DNA of 64,000 nt from an uncultured Gammaproteobacteria bacterium (GCA_943788005.1 CALSOP010000002.1:650573-714572), one strand, 5' to 3'; shown: positions 7,409 through 16,109, numbered from the stretch's first letter. Numbers and translations are program-made. The notes: generated by a model from the sequence alone, not told the origin.

Positions 7409-8674
7409 TTAATTTGTTGAACTGATCGCGTTTCTGCCATAAGCAGGTTTATTCATCAACATGTGCACTACACCGGTATAACGTTCAAGAAAACCTGCCT
7501 CACAGTAACAAAGGTAGTACTCCCATAACCGAATAAAATCATCACCATAACCCTGGTGTTTCACTTCATCGAGTCTTGCATTAAAATTTTCTCGCCAAAC
7601 ACGTAATGTCGTTGCGTAATCCAGTCCAAAGTCTTCGACTTGATTGACTCGTAAGTCAGTCGCTTTTGTCACCGAGTCAATCATCGCAGTCAAGGAAGGG
7701 ACACAACTGCCAGGAAAAATAAACTGTTGGATAAAATCAGAACTCTTTAAATATTGTTTATATCGCTGATCTGGCATCGTTATAGCCTGAATCAACATTT
7801 GGCCATCATCTTTTAGAAGCGAAGCACAACTTGAGAAATAAGCAGGCAAAAACTCATCACCAACAGCTTCAATCATCTCTATAGAAACAAGTTTGTCGAA
7901 CTTGCCCGTTAGATCGCGATAATCACATAATCTTATATCGATAAGATCGGTCAACCCTTGCTCCGCTATTCGTTCTTTAGCAAGACTGTATTGTTCTTTT
8001 GAAATAGTAATTGTTGTGACATGGCAACCATAGTTTTTGGCTGCATGAATCGAAAAACTACCCCAACCACTACCTATCTCAATTAATTTATGGTGCGCTT
8101 GCAGATCGAGCTTTCGACAGATTCGATCAAGCTTTTCTATTGATGCTTCTTCAAGCGTTGATTGATCATTAAGGAATACCCCTGAAGAGTAGGTCATCGT
8201 CTTATCCAGAAATAATTGAAACATGTCATTACCGAGATCGTAGTGCGCATGAATATTTTTCTGGCTACCTTGACGCGTATTACTTCTCGCTTTATGTCTA
8301 CGTCGTAACCACCAATTGCCAAGAGCAGCCAATCCATTTTCAAGTTGATCTGTGTTATCAAGATTTCTTACCATCAACTGAAATAGACCGACTAAATTAT
8401 CACAAGACCAATAACCATCTCGGTAAGCACTTGCCGCACCATTACTGCCTGCCAACAGCACGTCCAAATAGAAACGCAGATCGTGAATTTCTAATGTGAA
8501 ATCCGGCTCCCGAGCGTAATCGGTTTGCCATACATCAAGTTCATCTTTGATGGCAATACAACCAGAGGACAGGCTACTGATTTTTTGACGTATTATTCTT
8601 TTGGCAACCATGACAAAAATATTTGCCGTGCCTGTTGCTTTAAATTCATCTGCTTTTAGTGTCGTTGATCTCAT
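7409..8674 (-). CDS. Cyclopropane-fatty-acid-synthase-like SAM methyltransferase
   Basis: A 421-aa cytosolic methyltransferase of the CFA synthase family, which adds a one-carbon unit from SAM to the double bond of unsaturated acyl chains in phospholipids. The SAM site LIEIGSGWGSFSIHAA is near residue 195, preceded by the family hallmark HYDLGNDMFQLFLD and TYSSGVF, and followed by SIEMIEAVGDEFL and the QAITMPDQRY segment. Length and order of motifs are normal. Within this gene neighbourhood related enzymes form methyl-branched or furan fatty acids rather than cyclopropanes in some bacteria, so the exact product is open. Confidence 0.92.
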   Translation of the reverse strand: MRSTTLKADEFKATGTANIFVMVAKRIIRQKISSLSSGCIAIKDELDVWQTDYAREPDFTLEIHDLRFYLDVLLAGSNGAASAYRDGYWSCDNLVGLFQLMVRNLDNTDQLENGLAALGNWWLRRRHKARSNTRQGSQKNIHAHYDLGNDMFQLFLDKTMTYSSGVFLNDQSTLEEASIEKLDRICRKLDLQAHHKLIEIGSGWGSFSIHAAKNYGCHVTTITISKEQYSLAKERIAEQGLTDLIDIRLCDYRDLTGKFDKLVSIEMIEAVGDEFLPAYFSSCASLLKDDGQMLIQAITMPDQRYKQYLKSSDFIQQFIFPGSCVPSLTAMIDSVTKATDLRVNQVEDFGLDYATTLRVWRENFNARLDEVKHQGYGDDFIRLWEYYLCYCEAGFLERYTGVVHMLMNKPAYGRNAISSTN

Positions 8675-9435
8675 CTAGTTATCTCTTGCGTTAAATGTTT
8701 TGGGTGAGTGTAGAAGGGTGTTTTTTTGAACCACAATTTCATCGCCTGCCAATAGATAGTGCTAATTACTTTTAACGTCATTAAAGGATACACAAACAGG
8801 ACCCGATTAAGTTGAAGCCCTGTAATCGCTTGTCTTTTTAAATTCATTGTAGCGTTAAAAACTTTTTCCTCATTCTGAAAACTATTCATATTAACCATCA
8901 GGTTTTCTTTTGGTTTAGGTAAATGCCATTCGTAAACATGCTCCATTTCCATAAATGGTGAGACATGAAATGATTTTAAAAATTTATAGGCATCTGAATC
9001 ATCTGCTAATTCAGATCTATCAAGCACATAACAGTGTGTTTCTCCCCATGGTGTGTTGTGTACCTCGGCAACGATATATTCGAGCTCTGTATCCTCATCA
9101 TTCCAACAATAATAAAAACTTACCGGGTTCATGCAGTAACCAAAATAACGCAGGTGGGTTAGTAGCCGAATAGCCCCTGAATGTTCTTGCCCTGTTTTTT
9201 CCTTGATGATCTGACGTACACTTTCGTCTAACGGTACATTGCTATCACCAACATGATCTTTTCGTCTAAACCAAGCCAAAGCAGGGCGCTTCGAAGACCA
9301 TAGTGGATTAACATTGAACAGCTCTGGCAACTCGGCTAAATCGAGATACATCATGTATAAGGTGTAGCGAAAATAATGATTATGCGGTGATAAGCGATTA
9401 TGAGACACCAGCCCTTCATAGATGCAACTATTCAT
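8671..9435 (-). CDS. DUF1365 family protein
   Basis: A 254-aa protein of the DUF1365 family, starting MNSCIYEGLVSHNRLSPHNHYFRY. Conserved features include the LRYFGYCMNPVSFYYCW segment, the AEVHNTPWGETHCYVL segment and FHVSPFMEM. The family is always found with CFA-like methyltransferases and the FAD oxidoreductase; its chemistry is unproven in most bacteria. It overlaps both neighbouring genes by 4 bp, which argues for fixed stoichiometry. Confidence 0.92.
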   Translation of the reverse strand: MNSCIYEGLVSHNRLSPHNHYFRYTLYMMYLDLAELPELFNVNPLWSSKRPALAWFRRKDHVGDSNVPLDESVRQIIKEKTGQEHSGAIRLLTHLRYFGYCMNPVSFYYCWNDEDTELEYIVAEVHNTPWGETHCYVLDRSELADDSDAYKFLKSFHVSPFMEMEHVYEWHLPKPKENLMVNMNSFQNEEKVFNATMNLKRQAITGLQLNRVLFVYPLMTLKVISTIYWQAMKLWFKKTPFYTHPKHLTQEITR

Positions 9436-10685
9436 GCTGCTAGCACCTGATCATAAGTAGCACACACATCTAATGCACTACGCACACCATCTTCATGAAA
9501 GCCGTAACCCCAATAAGCACCACAATAGGAAATACCACGTCGTCGGATTAACTTATCATGTTGTAATTGTGCGGAATCTCTACCAGGCTGAAATATTGGG
9601 TGGTGATAATTGATGCGCCGTATTATTTTATCCGGATCAATCTGATCCGATTGGTTGAGTGAAACATTATAGGTCTTCTCGCTCTCAATGCCCTGTAGCA
9701 TATTCATATTGTATGTTACAGCAGCATGATTATTTTCAGTTGCGGGTATTCGATAGTTCCAACTTGCCCAGGCTCGTTTATTGTCTGGCAGAACACTAGT
9801 ATCGGTATGCAAGATGGCTTCATTATATTGATACTTGAAAAGCTCTAATATGTCATGTTCTTCAGCCTCAATATTTTTTACGAGACGACGACTGGTATCA
9901 GCATGCGTTGCCATGACAACCTCGTCAAACAATTCAATTGTGCCATCGCTCAATACCAATTCAACCTGATTAGTTTTTCGAGTTACACTGCTAACACCTT
10001 TATTTAGATATATCTTTTCACGAAAACCATTTGTCAGTGGTTCGATATATTGATAAGACCCTCCTACCACTGTTCGCCATTGAGGACGATCATTAACTTG
10101 TAACATGCAATGATTATCCAGAAATTCCAGGACAAACTTGATAGGAAAACGACGAAACTGTGCTGCTGGACTGGACCATAAAGAAGCACCAAGAGGAATC
10201 AAATAATATTCAATAAACTTCTTAGAGTATTTATTCTTCTCTGCAAATTCAGCAACGGTTACGGTGTCATCAATACCATTACGTAATGCAGCAGGTGATT
10301 CATCATTAAATCGCATGATGTCTTTCAACATTCGCCAAAATGTTGGGTTAACAATATTTCTACGCTGGCTAAAAACACGGTTAAGATCACTGCCGTTGTA
10401 TTCTAAACCCGTCTTTTCGCAATGAACGCTGAAACTCATGTCTGACTCTCGACTCTCTATATCCAAGACATCAAACAACCTGCAAAGATTTGGGTAGTTA
10501 CTTTTGTTGAAAACTATGAAACCAGTATCAACGGGTATTTTATTGTTACCTTCTTTGACAAGAATTGTATTGGTATGCCCGCCAATATAATTATTAGCTT
10601 CGAATACATGCACATCATGTTCACGATGTAACATATATGCGGCTGTCAGGCCAGAGATACCAGTGCCAATGATTGCAATCTTCAT
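9432..10685 (-). CDS. FAD-dependent amine-oxidase-like oxidoreductase
   Basis: A 417-aa flavoprotein with an N-terminal FAD-binding motif (KIAIIGTGISGLTAAYML) followed by VHVFEANNYIGGHTNTI. The C-terminal YCGAYWGYGFHEDGVRSAL segment closes the FAD site as in the amine oxidase/protoporphyrinogen-oxidase superfamily. Members next to CFA-like genes are thought to oxidise or desaturate acyl chains rather than amines. It overlaps the desaturase and DUF1365 genes by 4 bp each. The substrate is inferred from context only. Confidence 0.9.
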   Translation of the reverse strand: MKIAIIGTGISGLTAAYMLHREHDVHVFEANNYIGGHTNTILVKEGNNKIPVDTGFIVFNKSNYPNLCRLFDVLDIESRESDMSFSVHCEKTGLEYNGSDLNRVFSQRRNIVNPTFWRMLKDIMRFNDESPAALRNGIDDTVTVAEFAEKNKYSKKFIEYYLIPLGASLWSSPAAQFRRFPIKFVLEFLDNHCMLQVNDRPQWRTVVGGSYQYIEPLTNGFREKIYLNKGVSSVTRKTNQVELVLSDGTIELFDEVVMATHADTSRRLVKNIEAEEHDILELFKYQYNEAILHTDTSVLPDNKRAWASWNYRIPATENNHAAVTYNMNMLQGIESEKTYNVSLNQSDQIDPDKIIRRINYHHPIFQPGRDSAQLQHDKLIRRRGISYCGAYWGYGFHEDGVRSALDVCATYDQVLAA

Positions 10686-11635
10686 TGTCGTCGACCTTCT
10701 TCCAGTATATGTGCCGGTACAGGCTTGAGATCTTTAGCCAGCCCAATTGCAGCAAGCATCTTAATCAACATAAAACTGATATCTAATTCGCCACGGTAAA
10801 AACCTTGTCGCGTCGCAGCCGGATAACGATGATGATTATTATGCCAACCTTCTCCCAGTGTTAAAAAGGCTAACCAGACATTGTTACGACTATCATCATT
10901 CGTATCAAAGCGACGCTTACCAAAAACATGTGCTAAAGAATTAATAGTGTAAGTTGCATGATAGAGAACAACTGTTGAAACAAGCCCGCCCCAAACCAAA
11001 AGTTGCAGACCATTTGTATTTAAAGCAGGAAAATATGCCGTCAAAATTTGACCCAGAAAATAACACCCAGGAAATAACAGCAGGAAAGGCACCCAATCAA
11101 ACTTTTCCAATAACTTGAGCTCAGGGTATTTGAGTAAATCTTTTATACGCTGATCATGTAATGAAAAATTACCACGACGAAGAAACCAGAGCATATGGCT
11201 ATTCAGAAACCCATTCTTTGGCGAATGCGGGTCAATCTCTGTGTCTGAATTTATATGATGACCCCGATGATGACCTGCCCACCATAGCGGGCCTCGCTGC
11301 CCAGCGGTACAACCGGAAAATGCCATCAAGAATTGAACCGGGCGCGAAACAGCATATGTACGATGGGAAAAATATCGATGATAGAACGCAGTAATAAAGA
11401 ACATTCTGACAAAATACAATGCCAACATCAGGACAACAGCAACCCAACTAATACCCACATAGAAAACACTCAAGCAAGCAATATGCATAAAGATAAACAC
11501 CACTAATCGAAAACTATCGATCTGGTGCTTTTCTTCATCGCTTAATCCTTCATACAAAGAAGCATCATTAAATATCCAACACCAAAACTTTTGGAAAATG
11601 GATGGATTGCGCGTTATTTGTGATTTTTCGGTCAT
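10682..11635 (-). CDS. Membrane fatty acid (acyl-CoA type) desaturase
   Basis: A 317-aa integral membrane di-iron desaturase. It shows the three histidine boxes in order: HRYFSH (near residue 91), HRGHH (near 128) and HNNHH (near 264), separated by hydrophobic helices. This is the delta-9-type acyl-CoA/acyl-lipid desaturase pattern that puts a cis double bond into acyl chains. As first gene of the operon it would create the olefin on which the downstream methyltransferase acts; that link is inference. Its upstream region carries four phased TTCAC-type half-sites. Confidence 0.94.
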   Translation of the reverse strand: MTEKSQITRNPSIFQKFWCWIFNDASLYEGLSDEEKHQIDSFRLVVFIFMHIACLSVFYVGISWVAVVLMLALYFVRMFFITAFYHRYFSHRTYAVSRPVQFLMAFSGCTAGQRGPLWWAGHHRGHHINSDTEIDPHSPKNGFLNSHMLWFLRRGNFSLHDQRIKDLLKYPELKLLEKFDWVPFLLLFPGCYFLGQILTAYFPALNTNGLQLLVWGGLVSTVVLYHATYTINSLAHVFGKRRFDTNDDSRNNVWLAFLTLGEGWHNNHHRYPAATRQGFYRGELDISFMLIKMLAAIGLAKDLKPVPAHILEEGRRQ

Positions 11636-11671
11636 AAATGTACCTTATTTCTTAACACTGTATAAACTTCA

Positions 11672-11711
11672 CTGTGAAGAGGCAGTGGAGCAGACGTGAA
11701 GATTATGTGAA
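11672..11711 (-). promoter_or_regulatory. Four 11-bp-phased direct repeats upstream of the lipid operon
   Basis: Read on the minus strand, half-sites TTCACAT, TTCACGT, TCCACTG and TTCACAG start exactly 11 bp apart (plus-strand blocks at 11705, 11694, 11683 and 11672), each separated by 4 bp. Seven-base half-sites with a 4-bp spacer are the arrangement bound by OmpR/PhoB-type regulators. The same motif occurs before the neighbouring response-regulator gene. The site ends 37 bp before the desaturase ATG. Confidence 0.6.
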
Positions 11712-11730
11712 GAAGCTAAAAGCGATAGCT

Positions 11731-13032
11731 TTATTCTGCTGAAGCTTCCGGGAAATTGACTTTTACTCTCGTACCAGAGCCTAATTGGCTATCAACATCG
11801 ATGGACCAGTGAAACCGCTCGGACAACATTTTAACGATAGTTAAACCTACTCCATAGCCGCCACGTTGTTTATTATTGCCTCTTTGAAATGGTTTAAACA
11901 TTTTTTCAACGTCTTCTTCTGCGATCCCGATACCGCTGTCCTCAATGATCAAGTGTTTCGCAGAAATAGTGATAGTGACGCTGCCTTCATCCGTATAGGA
12001 AAACGCATTGCGGATTAGATTACCGATCATTACCGACAGCACCTTATCTGATCCGATCACATACAGTTTGTTGTTTTCTACAATGGAAACATTTACCGGT
12101 TTATTCACAAGCAGACTGCTTGTTCTTTCAACTTCTTCTGACACAACATCATTGATACAGACTGGTTCGAAAGATAATGCACTGTCAGACTCTCTGGCAA
12201 GTATCAACAGAGCCTCAATTAATTCTTCCATGTCTGCAGCATTATTCTTTATACGCTGTAAGGGCCTAAGCTGGGACTCATTTAGCGTCTCATCCTCCAA
12301 TAAAAAATCTGTGGCAATCTTAATCACTGTTATTGGGCTACGTAATTCATGGCTTGCATCACGGGTAAAGTTTCGTTCGCGGACAACAAACGATTCGATC
12401 CTCTCAGACAAATCCGAAAGTGCCTGAGATAAAACAGCAACTTCTTGATCAACATTTTCTGGCAAGGCTTTTTTAAGATTTTCAGAAAACTCATCGCTTA
12501 ATGGATCTAATTCCTCAAGCGTTTTGGCCATTTTAATTATTGGCGAGACTGCCTGTGATAAAAAACGGTATGACACCCAGCCAGAGAGGTAGATAACGAT
12601 AAGAAAAAGAGCAAGTGGAAATATACCAAAAAACAAAGCCAATTCACTGACCTGCTCACCATCAAACTCGAGATAAAGAATTTCACCTTTATGTTCTGAG
12701 ACATGCACAATATAAAGATCCGAATTACTATCGGTCAGCTTGTGTAAACCCTGATCAAACTTTAAAAACTCAGCAGGAATATCTACATCAATCGATTTTA
12801 TATAACCCGTTAAGTTGAATGTATTAGGCCTCGGGCTAGCATTATCTTTGTCGTACATCGCCCAGTAATGGGATGCTTCGTCGTCCAAAGCACGTTGAAT
12901 CAAGATATCCCCAATAACAAAACGAGCAGCGTATACACCTAATAGGGCAATTACACTTATCAGCGCAGCCTGCACTAAAAATGCCTGTAATAAGCGTTGA
13001 TTGATTCCTTTGTTAGTTGTCATCAGGGTCAA
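11731..13032 (-). CDS. Sensor histidine kinase
   Basis: A 433-aa inner-membrane kinase. It has a first membrane helix at about residues 15-38, a roughly 100-residue periplasmic part, a second helix at about 130-155, a HAMP-like linker, then the H-box RDASHELRSPITVI with the phospho-acceptor His near residue 228. The ATP-binding domain shows NLIRNAFSYTDEG (N box), EDSGIGIAEED (G1) and GGYGVGLTIVK (G2). The periplasmic sensor has no recognisable ligand fold. Its start overlaps the response-regulator gene by 20 bp. It lies directly upstream of the lipid operon, in the same direction. Confidence 0.93.
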   Translation of the reverse strand: MTLMTTNKGINQRLLQAFLVQAALISVIALLGVYAARFVIGDILIQRALDDEASHYWAMYDKDNASPRPNTFNLTGYIKSIDVDIPAEFLKFDQGLHKLTDSNSDLYIVHVSEHKGEILYLEFDGEQVSELALFFGIFPLALFLIVIYLSGWVSYRFLSQAVSPIIKMAKTLEELDPLSDEFSENLKKALPENVDQEVAVLSQALSDLSERIESFVVRERNFTRDASHELRSPITVIKIATDFLLEDETLNESQLRPLQRIKNNAADMEELIEALLILARESDSALSFEPVCINDVVSEEVERTSSLLVNKPVNVSIVENNKLYVIGSDKVLSVMIGNLIRNAFSYTDEGSVTITISAKHLIIEDSGIGIAEEDVEKMFKPFQRGNNKQRGGYGVGLTIVKMLSERFHWSIDVDSQLGSGTRVKVNFPEASAE

Positions 13033-13714
13033 CCAGTCTGAAGCCTGTATTTTGCATAGTCTCCATTAATTGTTTTTCAAATGGCTTATCAATTGATTTT
13101 CTTAGATTATAGATGTGGCTACGTAGAGTATCGCTATCAGGTAAAATATCGCCCCAAACTTGGCGTTCTATTTCGCGCCTACTAACAACACGTGGTGAAG
13201 CATGCATAAGAATCTTCAGAATTTTAATGCCAATCGGTGTCAGTTTAATTGGAGTATTAGCACGGGAGACTTCCATGGTGCCGGAATCGAATACGAGATC
13301 AGCGACTTGTAACTTCTCTGGACTGACCAAACCACGTTGTCGGCGTATCATGGCCCTTACTCTTGCTTCCAGTTCCTTAATCTCAAATGGCTTGACCAGA
13401 TAGTCGTCAGCTCCTGCATCCAGCCCAGCAACCTTATCTTGTAATGTATCTCTGGCGGTCAATATCAATACAGGCACAACACCTTTTGCTTCATTGCGTA
13501 CTTTTTCTAATAGCGCAATACCATCCAGACCAGGCAACATAAGGTCAAGGATAATGGCATCATAGTCATTACTTACTGCAAGGTGTAAACCAGTTATGCC
13601 ATCGGCAGCGTGATCCATGACGTAATCGCATCGCTCAAGATACTCACATACCATTTCAGCAATATCATAATGGTCTTCTATAAGAAGTAGATGGCCCTGA
13701 TTATTTGCGGACAT
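13013..13714 (-). CDS. OmpR-family response regulator
   Basis: A 233-aa regulator with an N-terminal receiver domain (acidic pair in LLIEDHYD, phospho-acceptor Asp in IILDLMLPGLDG near residue 55, Thr in LILTARD, Lys in YLVKPFE) and a C-terminal winged helix (LTPIGIKILKILM, then SDTLRSHIYNLRKSID and NTGFRLVDP). This is the canonical DNA-binding form. It pairs with the overlapping histidine kinase. Phased TTCACAT-like repeats 48-65 bp before its own start suggest autoregulation. Confidence 0.94.
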   Translation of the reverse strand: MSANNQGHLLLIEDHYDIAEMVCEYLERCDYVMDHAADGITGLHLAVSNDYDAIILDLMLPGLDGIALLEKVRNEAKGVVPVLILTARDTLQDKVAGLDAGADDYLVKPFEIKELEARVRAMIRRQRGLVSPEKLQVADLVFDSGTMEVSRANTPIKLTPIGIKILKILMHASPRVVSRREIERQVWGDILPDSDTLRSHIYNLRKSIDKPFEKQLMETMQNTGFRLVDPDDN

Positions 13715-13761
13715 GACTTAAACCACTGCTATGTTAAAAATAAAACATTACACAACAAGTC

Positions 13762-13779
13762 ATGTGATGACCATGTGAA
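13762..13779 (-). promoter_or_regulatory. Phased direct repeat upstream of the response regulator
   Basis: On the minus strand, TTCACAT-GGTC-ATCACAT: two 7-base half-sites 11 bp apart. This is nearly the same as TTCACAT-AATC-TTCACGT before the lipid operon. An OmpR-type autoregulatory box is the simplest reading. Confidence 0.55.
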
Positions 13780-14059
13780 ATTTATTAAATGAATACCCAG
13801 ATTATCTTAAATATGCATGCAGGACTGTCAAGCCAGCATCGTGTTTAAAGCGGTCATCGTATTTTTTGTTCATTTAATTCCAGTTCACGTCTTGTATCAC
13901 TCCCGTAATTAATGTCTCTCTCTTCTGTACAGACCACGTTTAGGAACCTGTGTAACCAGCATTTTCTTCTAAATCTATCTATTTTTTCAAAAACTTCATT
14001 TAGTTGGTACAGATCCTGAATATAAATTCAGCATTAACTAGCTACAAATAACGATAAAC
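13780..14059. other. Divergent intergenic region
   Basis: Non-coding DNA between the two-component system (minus) and the HDOD gene (plus). It is AT-rich and must contain the HDOD promoter, but I see no clear operator, hairpin or small ORF in it. Confidence 0.5.
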
Positions 14060-14920
14060 ATGGAGGTGCCACAAGTGCCAAATACACAAGATTATCTGGT
14101 CGATGTTTCAAACTTAATTACCCTGCCTGATATATACATCGCAATTAAGGAAACGATCGAAGACCCGGAAAGCGATATGAAAAAACTGACTGAGGTCATT
14201 TCAATTGACCCGGCTGTATCAACAAGGCTTTTGAAAATTGCCAACAGCCCTTTTTATGGACAGGTAGCTGATATTGACAGCTTAAATAGGGCCGTTTCAT
14301 TATTGGGAACAAAGACTATCCATGACACTGTGTTAGCTATTACCCTCTCTCATGTATTTCAATCTATGGTCGGTGTGAATTTTGATGTCCCCAGCTTTTG
14401 GCAAGACTCCATCATGCGCGGTGTTGTAGCAAAGTCATGCGCAAAAGAATTGAAAATTCATGACCCCGACAGATTATTCATTTTGGGCTTACTATCTAAC
14501 ATCGGCCATATGGTTATGGGCATTCGTGACCCGATTTTGATGCAAAAAGTAATGACTCAACATAGGAAGAGCGGTTTTCCCATTCACTTGTTTGAGCGAT
14601 CTACTTTTGGTTTTGATTATGCCGAGCTCGGTGCAGATATACTTGAGGGGTGGTCTATCCCCAATTCAATTATTAGCGGGATTCGTTACCAAAATTGTCC
14701 CGAGATAGCGCCTGAATGTAAACAGGAAGCGGCTATTGTTTATTGTGCCGGACGATTACGGCCTGATGAGGATGAATTTCCTAATATGATCGATGATGAA
14801 ACACTAATCCAATCGAGTATTGACCGTTTCGACTATGATCATGTCCGCAATCAGGCAAAAGACCTCTATATCGAAGCCTTATCCTTATTACCAATACCCC
14901 AATTAAAAGTAGCCGTCTGA
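14060..14920 (+). CDS. HDOD domain protein
   Basis: A 286-aa protein with one HDOD domain (about residues 10-210), a signalling domain related to HD phosphohydrolases but usually lacking enzyme activity. Family features: LTEVISIDPAVSTRLLKIANSPFYG near residue 40, then INRAVSLLGT-like text (LNRAVSLLGTKTIHD), the GLLSNIGHMVM segment and FDYAELGADILEGWSIP. No second domain is attached. The ATG follows a GGAG-containing leader. Such proteins act in stress or c-di-GMP-linked signalling; the role here is unknown. Confidence 0.9.
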   Translation: MEVPQVPNTQDYLVDVSNLITLPDIYIAIKETIEDPESDMKKLTEVISIDPAVSTRLLKIANSPFYGQVADIDSLNRAVSLLGTKTIHDTVLAITLSHVFQSMVGVNFDVPSFWQDSIMRGVVAKSCAKELKIHDPDRLFILGLLSNIGHMVMGIRDPILMQKVMTQHRKSGFPIHLFERSTFGFDYAELGADILEGWSIPNSIISGIRYQNCPEIAPECKQEAAIVYCAGRLRPDEDEFPNMIDDETLIQSSIDRFDYDHVRNQAKDLYIEALSLLPIPQLKVAV

Positions 14921-14974
14921 TATTCCTCAAATGCTGAGTGTTCCCTCGGATACAGTCAATATACCAGTGATAAT

Positions 14975-15176
14975 TGGAAATACGGGATTTAGAGTGTGTC
15001 TGTTTTTATCCAGAGCAGTGTCGCCTAAAGCGCCTGCTGTTGGATTTCCTCCTTTCAGGGAGTGCCATGCGTGTCATCACGCCTTGCCTACATGGATGTA
15101 GGTACTTAGCTTGCGTCGGGAACAGGCAAGCTGCGCTCTGAATAAAAACAGACACACTCTAAATCCCGTATTTCCA
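14975..15176. repeat. 202-bp inverted-repeat element (44-bp arms)
   Basis: Left arm 14975-15018 and right arm 15133-15176 are inverted copies: 35 bp match perfectly (from TGGAAATACGGGATTTAGAG onward) and then nearly so. The roughly 115-bp loop contains CTACATGGATGTAG and a GCCTTGCC/GGCAAG-type pairing. It lies between HDOD and the cytochrome gene and has no ORF. It could be a MITE-like element or a very strong RNA hairpin. Confidence 0.8.
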
Positions 15177-15254
15177 AGTATCACGGGTATAGGTATACTT
15201 TTGCCCCTTAAATATAGAAAATACCAAAAATTTGGAACATACCCTTGGGGATAA

Positions 15255-16064
15255 ATGATGAGTAAAGAACAAGATCAAATATTTTTCAGAAATTTTTCAC
15301 TGGCACTTGGCGTTATCGCCGTAATGATGGTGGTATTTTTCGTTGTCGCACAGTTTGCAGCTTCAGACGATGAGGCAGAGGCCAAAATGCGCTCAGTAAA
15401 AGTAGCCGAAGTGACTAAACCTGTAGGACAAGTCACAGCTGTTGGCGAGGAAGTTGAAGTCGCAGAAGAAGAAGCTGCAGCAGTTAGTGAGGTGGCTAGT
15501 GGCGATGTTGGCAAAACTATCTATGACGGTCTATGTGTCAATTGTCATGGTATCCCGGCAATGGCTGCCATGATCCCACAAACAGGAGACGCAACAGCTT
15601 GGTCGACAAGAGTCGAGCAAGGCAATGAAGTCCTATATGACCATGCTATTAACGGTTTTGTTGGCGAAATGGGCATGATGCCTGCCAGAGGCAGTAACCC
15701 AAAACTCACCGATGATGAAGTTAAAGCAGCGGTTGATTATATGGTGGGGCAGGTTGACGCAGCCTCTGCAGGTGCATCAACTGAGGCTGCTGCAGCGCCA
15801 ACGGCTGATGCAGGCAAGACAGTTTATGAAGGCTTGTGTGTCAATTGTCATGGTGTTGCTGCACTCGCATCGATGATTCCACAGACTGGCGATGCAACTG
15901 CTTGGGCTGCACGTATTGAAAAAGGTAACGACACTCTTTACGACCACGCAATCAATGGCTTTGTGGGTGATTTGGGTATGATGCCGGGCAAAGGTGGCAA
16001 CATGAAACTAAGCGATGACGAAGTGAAGGCTGCAGTAGATTATATGGTGCAACAAGTAAAGTAA
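15255..16064 (+). CDS. Membrane-anchored di-haem cytochrome c (c5-type repeats)
   Basis: A 269-aa protein with one N-terminal membrane helix (about residues 13-35), an acidic/Ala-rich linker, and two class I cytochrome c domains. Each has a CVNCH haem-binding motif (near residues 94 and 194) and a distal Met in GMMP (AINGFVGEMGMMP and AINGFVGDLGMMP). The repeats are about 100 residues apart and very alike, so they come from a fairly recent internal duplication. The domains resemble cytochrome c5, which shuttles electrons to terminal oxidases. A GGGGAT ribosome site precedes tandem ATGs; the second (15258) is also possible. Confidence 0.92.
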   Translation: MMSKEQDQIFFRNFSLALGVIAVMMVVFFVVAQFAASDDEAEAKMRSVKVAEVTKPVGQVTAVGEEVEVAEEEAAAVSEVASGDVGKTIYDGLCVNCHGIPAMAAMIPQTGDATAWSTRVEQGNEVLYDHAINGFVGEMGMMPARGSNPKLTDDEVKAAVDYMVGQVDAASAGASTEAAAAPTADAGKTVYEGLCVNCHGVAALASMIPQTGDATAWAARIEKGNDTLYDHAINGFVGDLGMMPGKGGNMKLSDDEVKAAVDYMVQQVK

Positions 16065-16088
16065 GCTTTATCTCCATGGATAGGGGGG

Positions 16089-16109
16089 GTCAGGATTCTT
16101 GCTCCTGAC
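16089..16109. other. Stem-loop after cytochrome gene
   Basis: GTCAGGA-TTCTTGC-TCCTGAC forms a 7-bp stem just after a run of seven G. No T-tract follows, so it is more likely an RNA-stability hairpin or repeat fragment than a terminator. Confidence 0.4.

Noticed and set aside
11713..11731. AAGCTA...TAGCTT hairpin after the histidine kinase gene
   Set aside because: Weak AT-rich stem with no T-tract on the minus strand; not convincing as a terminator, so kinase-to-operon readthrough remains possible.
13780..14059. Possible small RNA or operator in the divergent spacer
   Set aside because: No hairpin with a T-tract and no further TTCACAT repeats beyond 13762-13779 were found.
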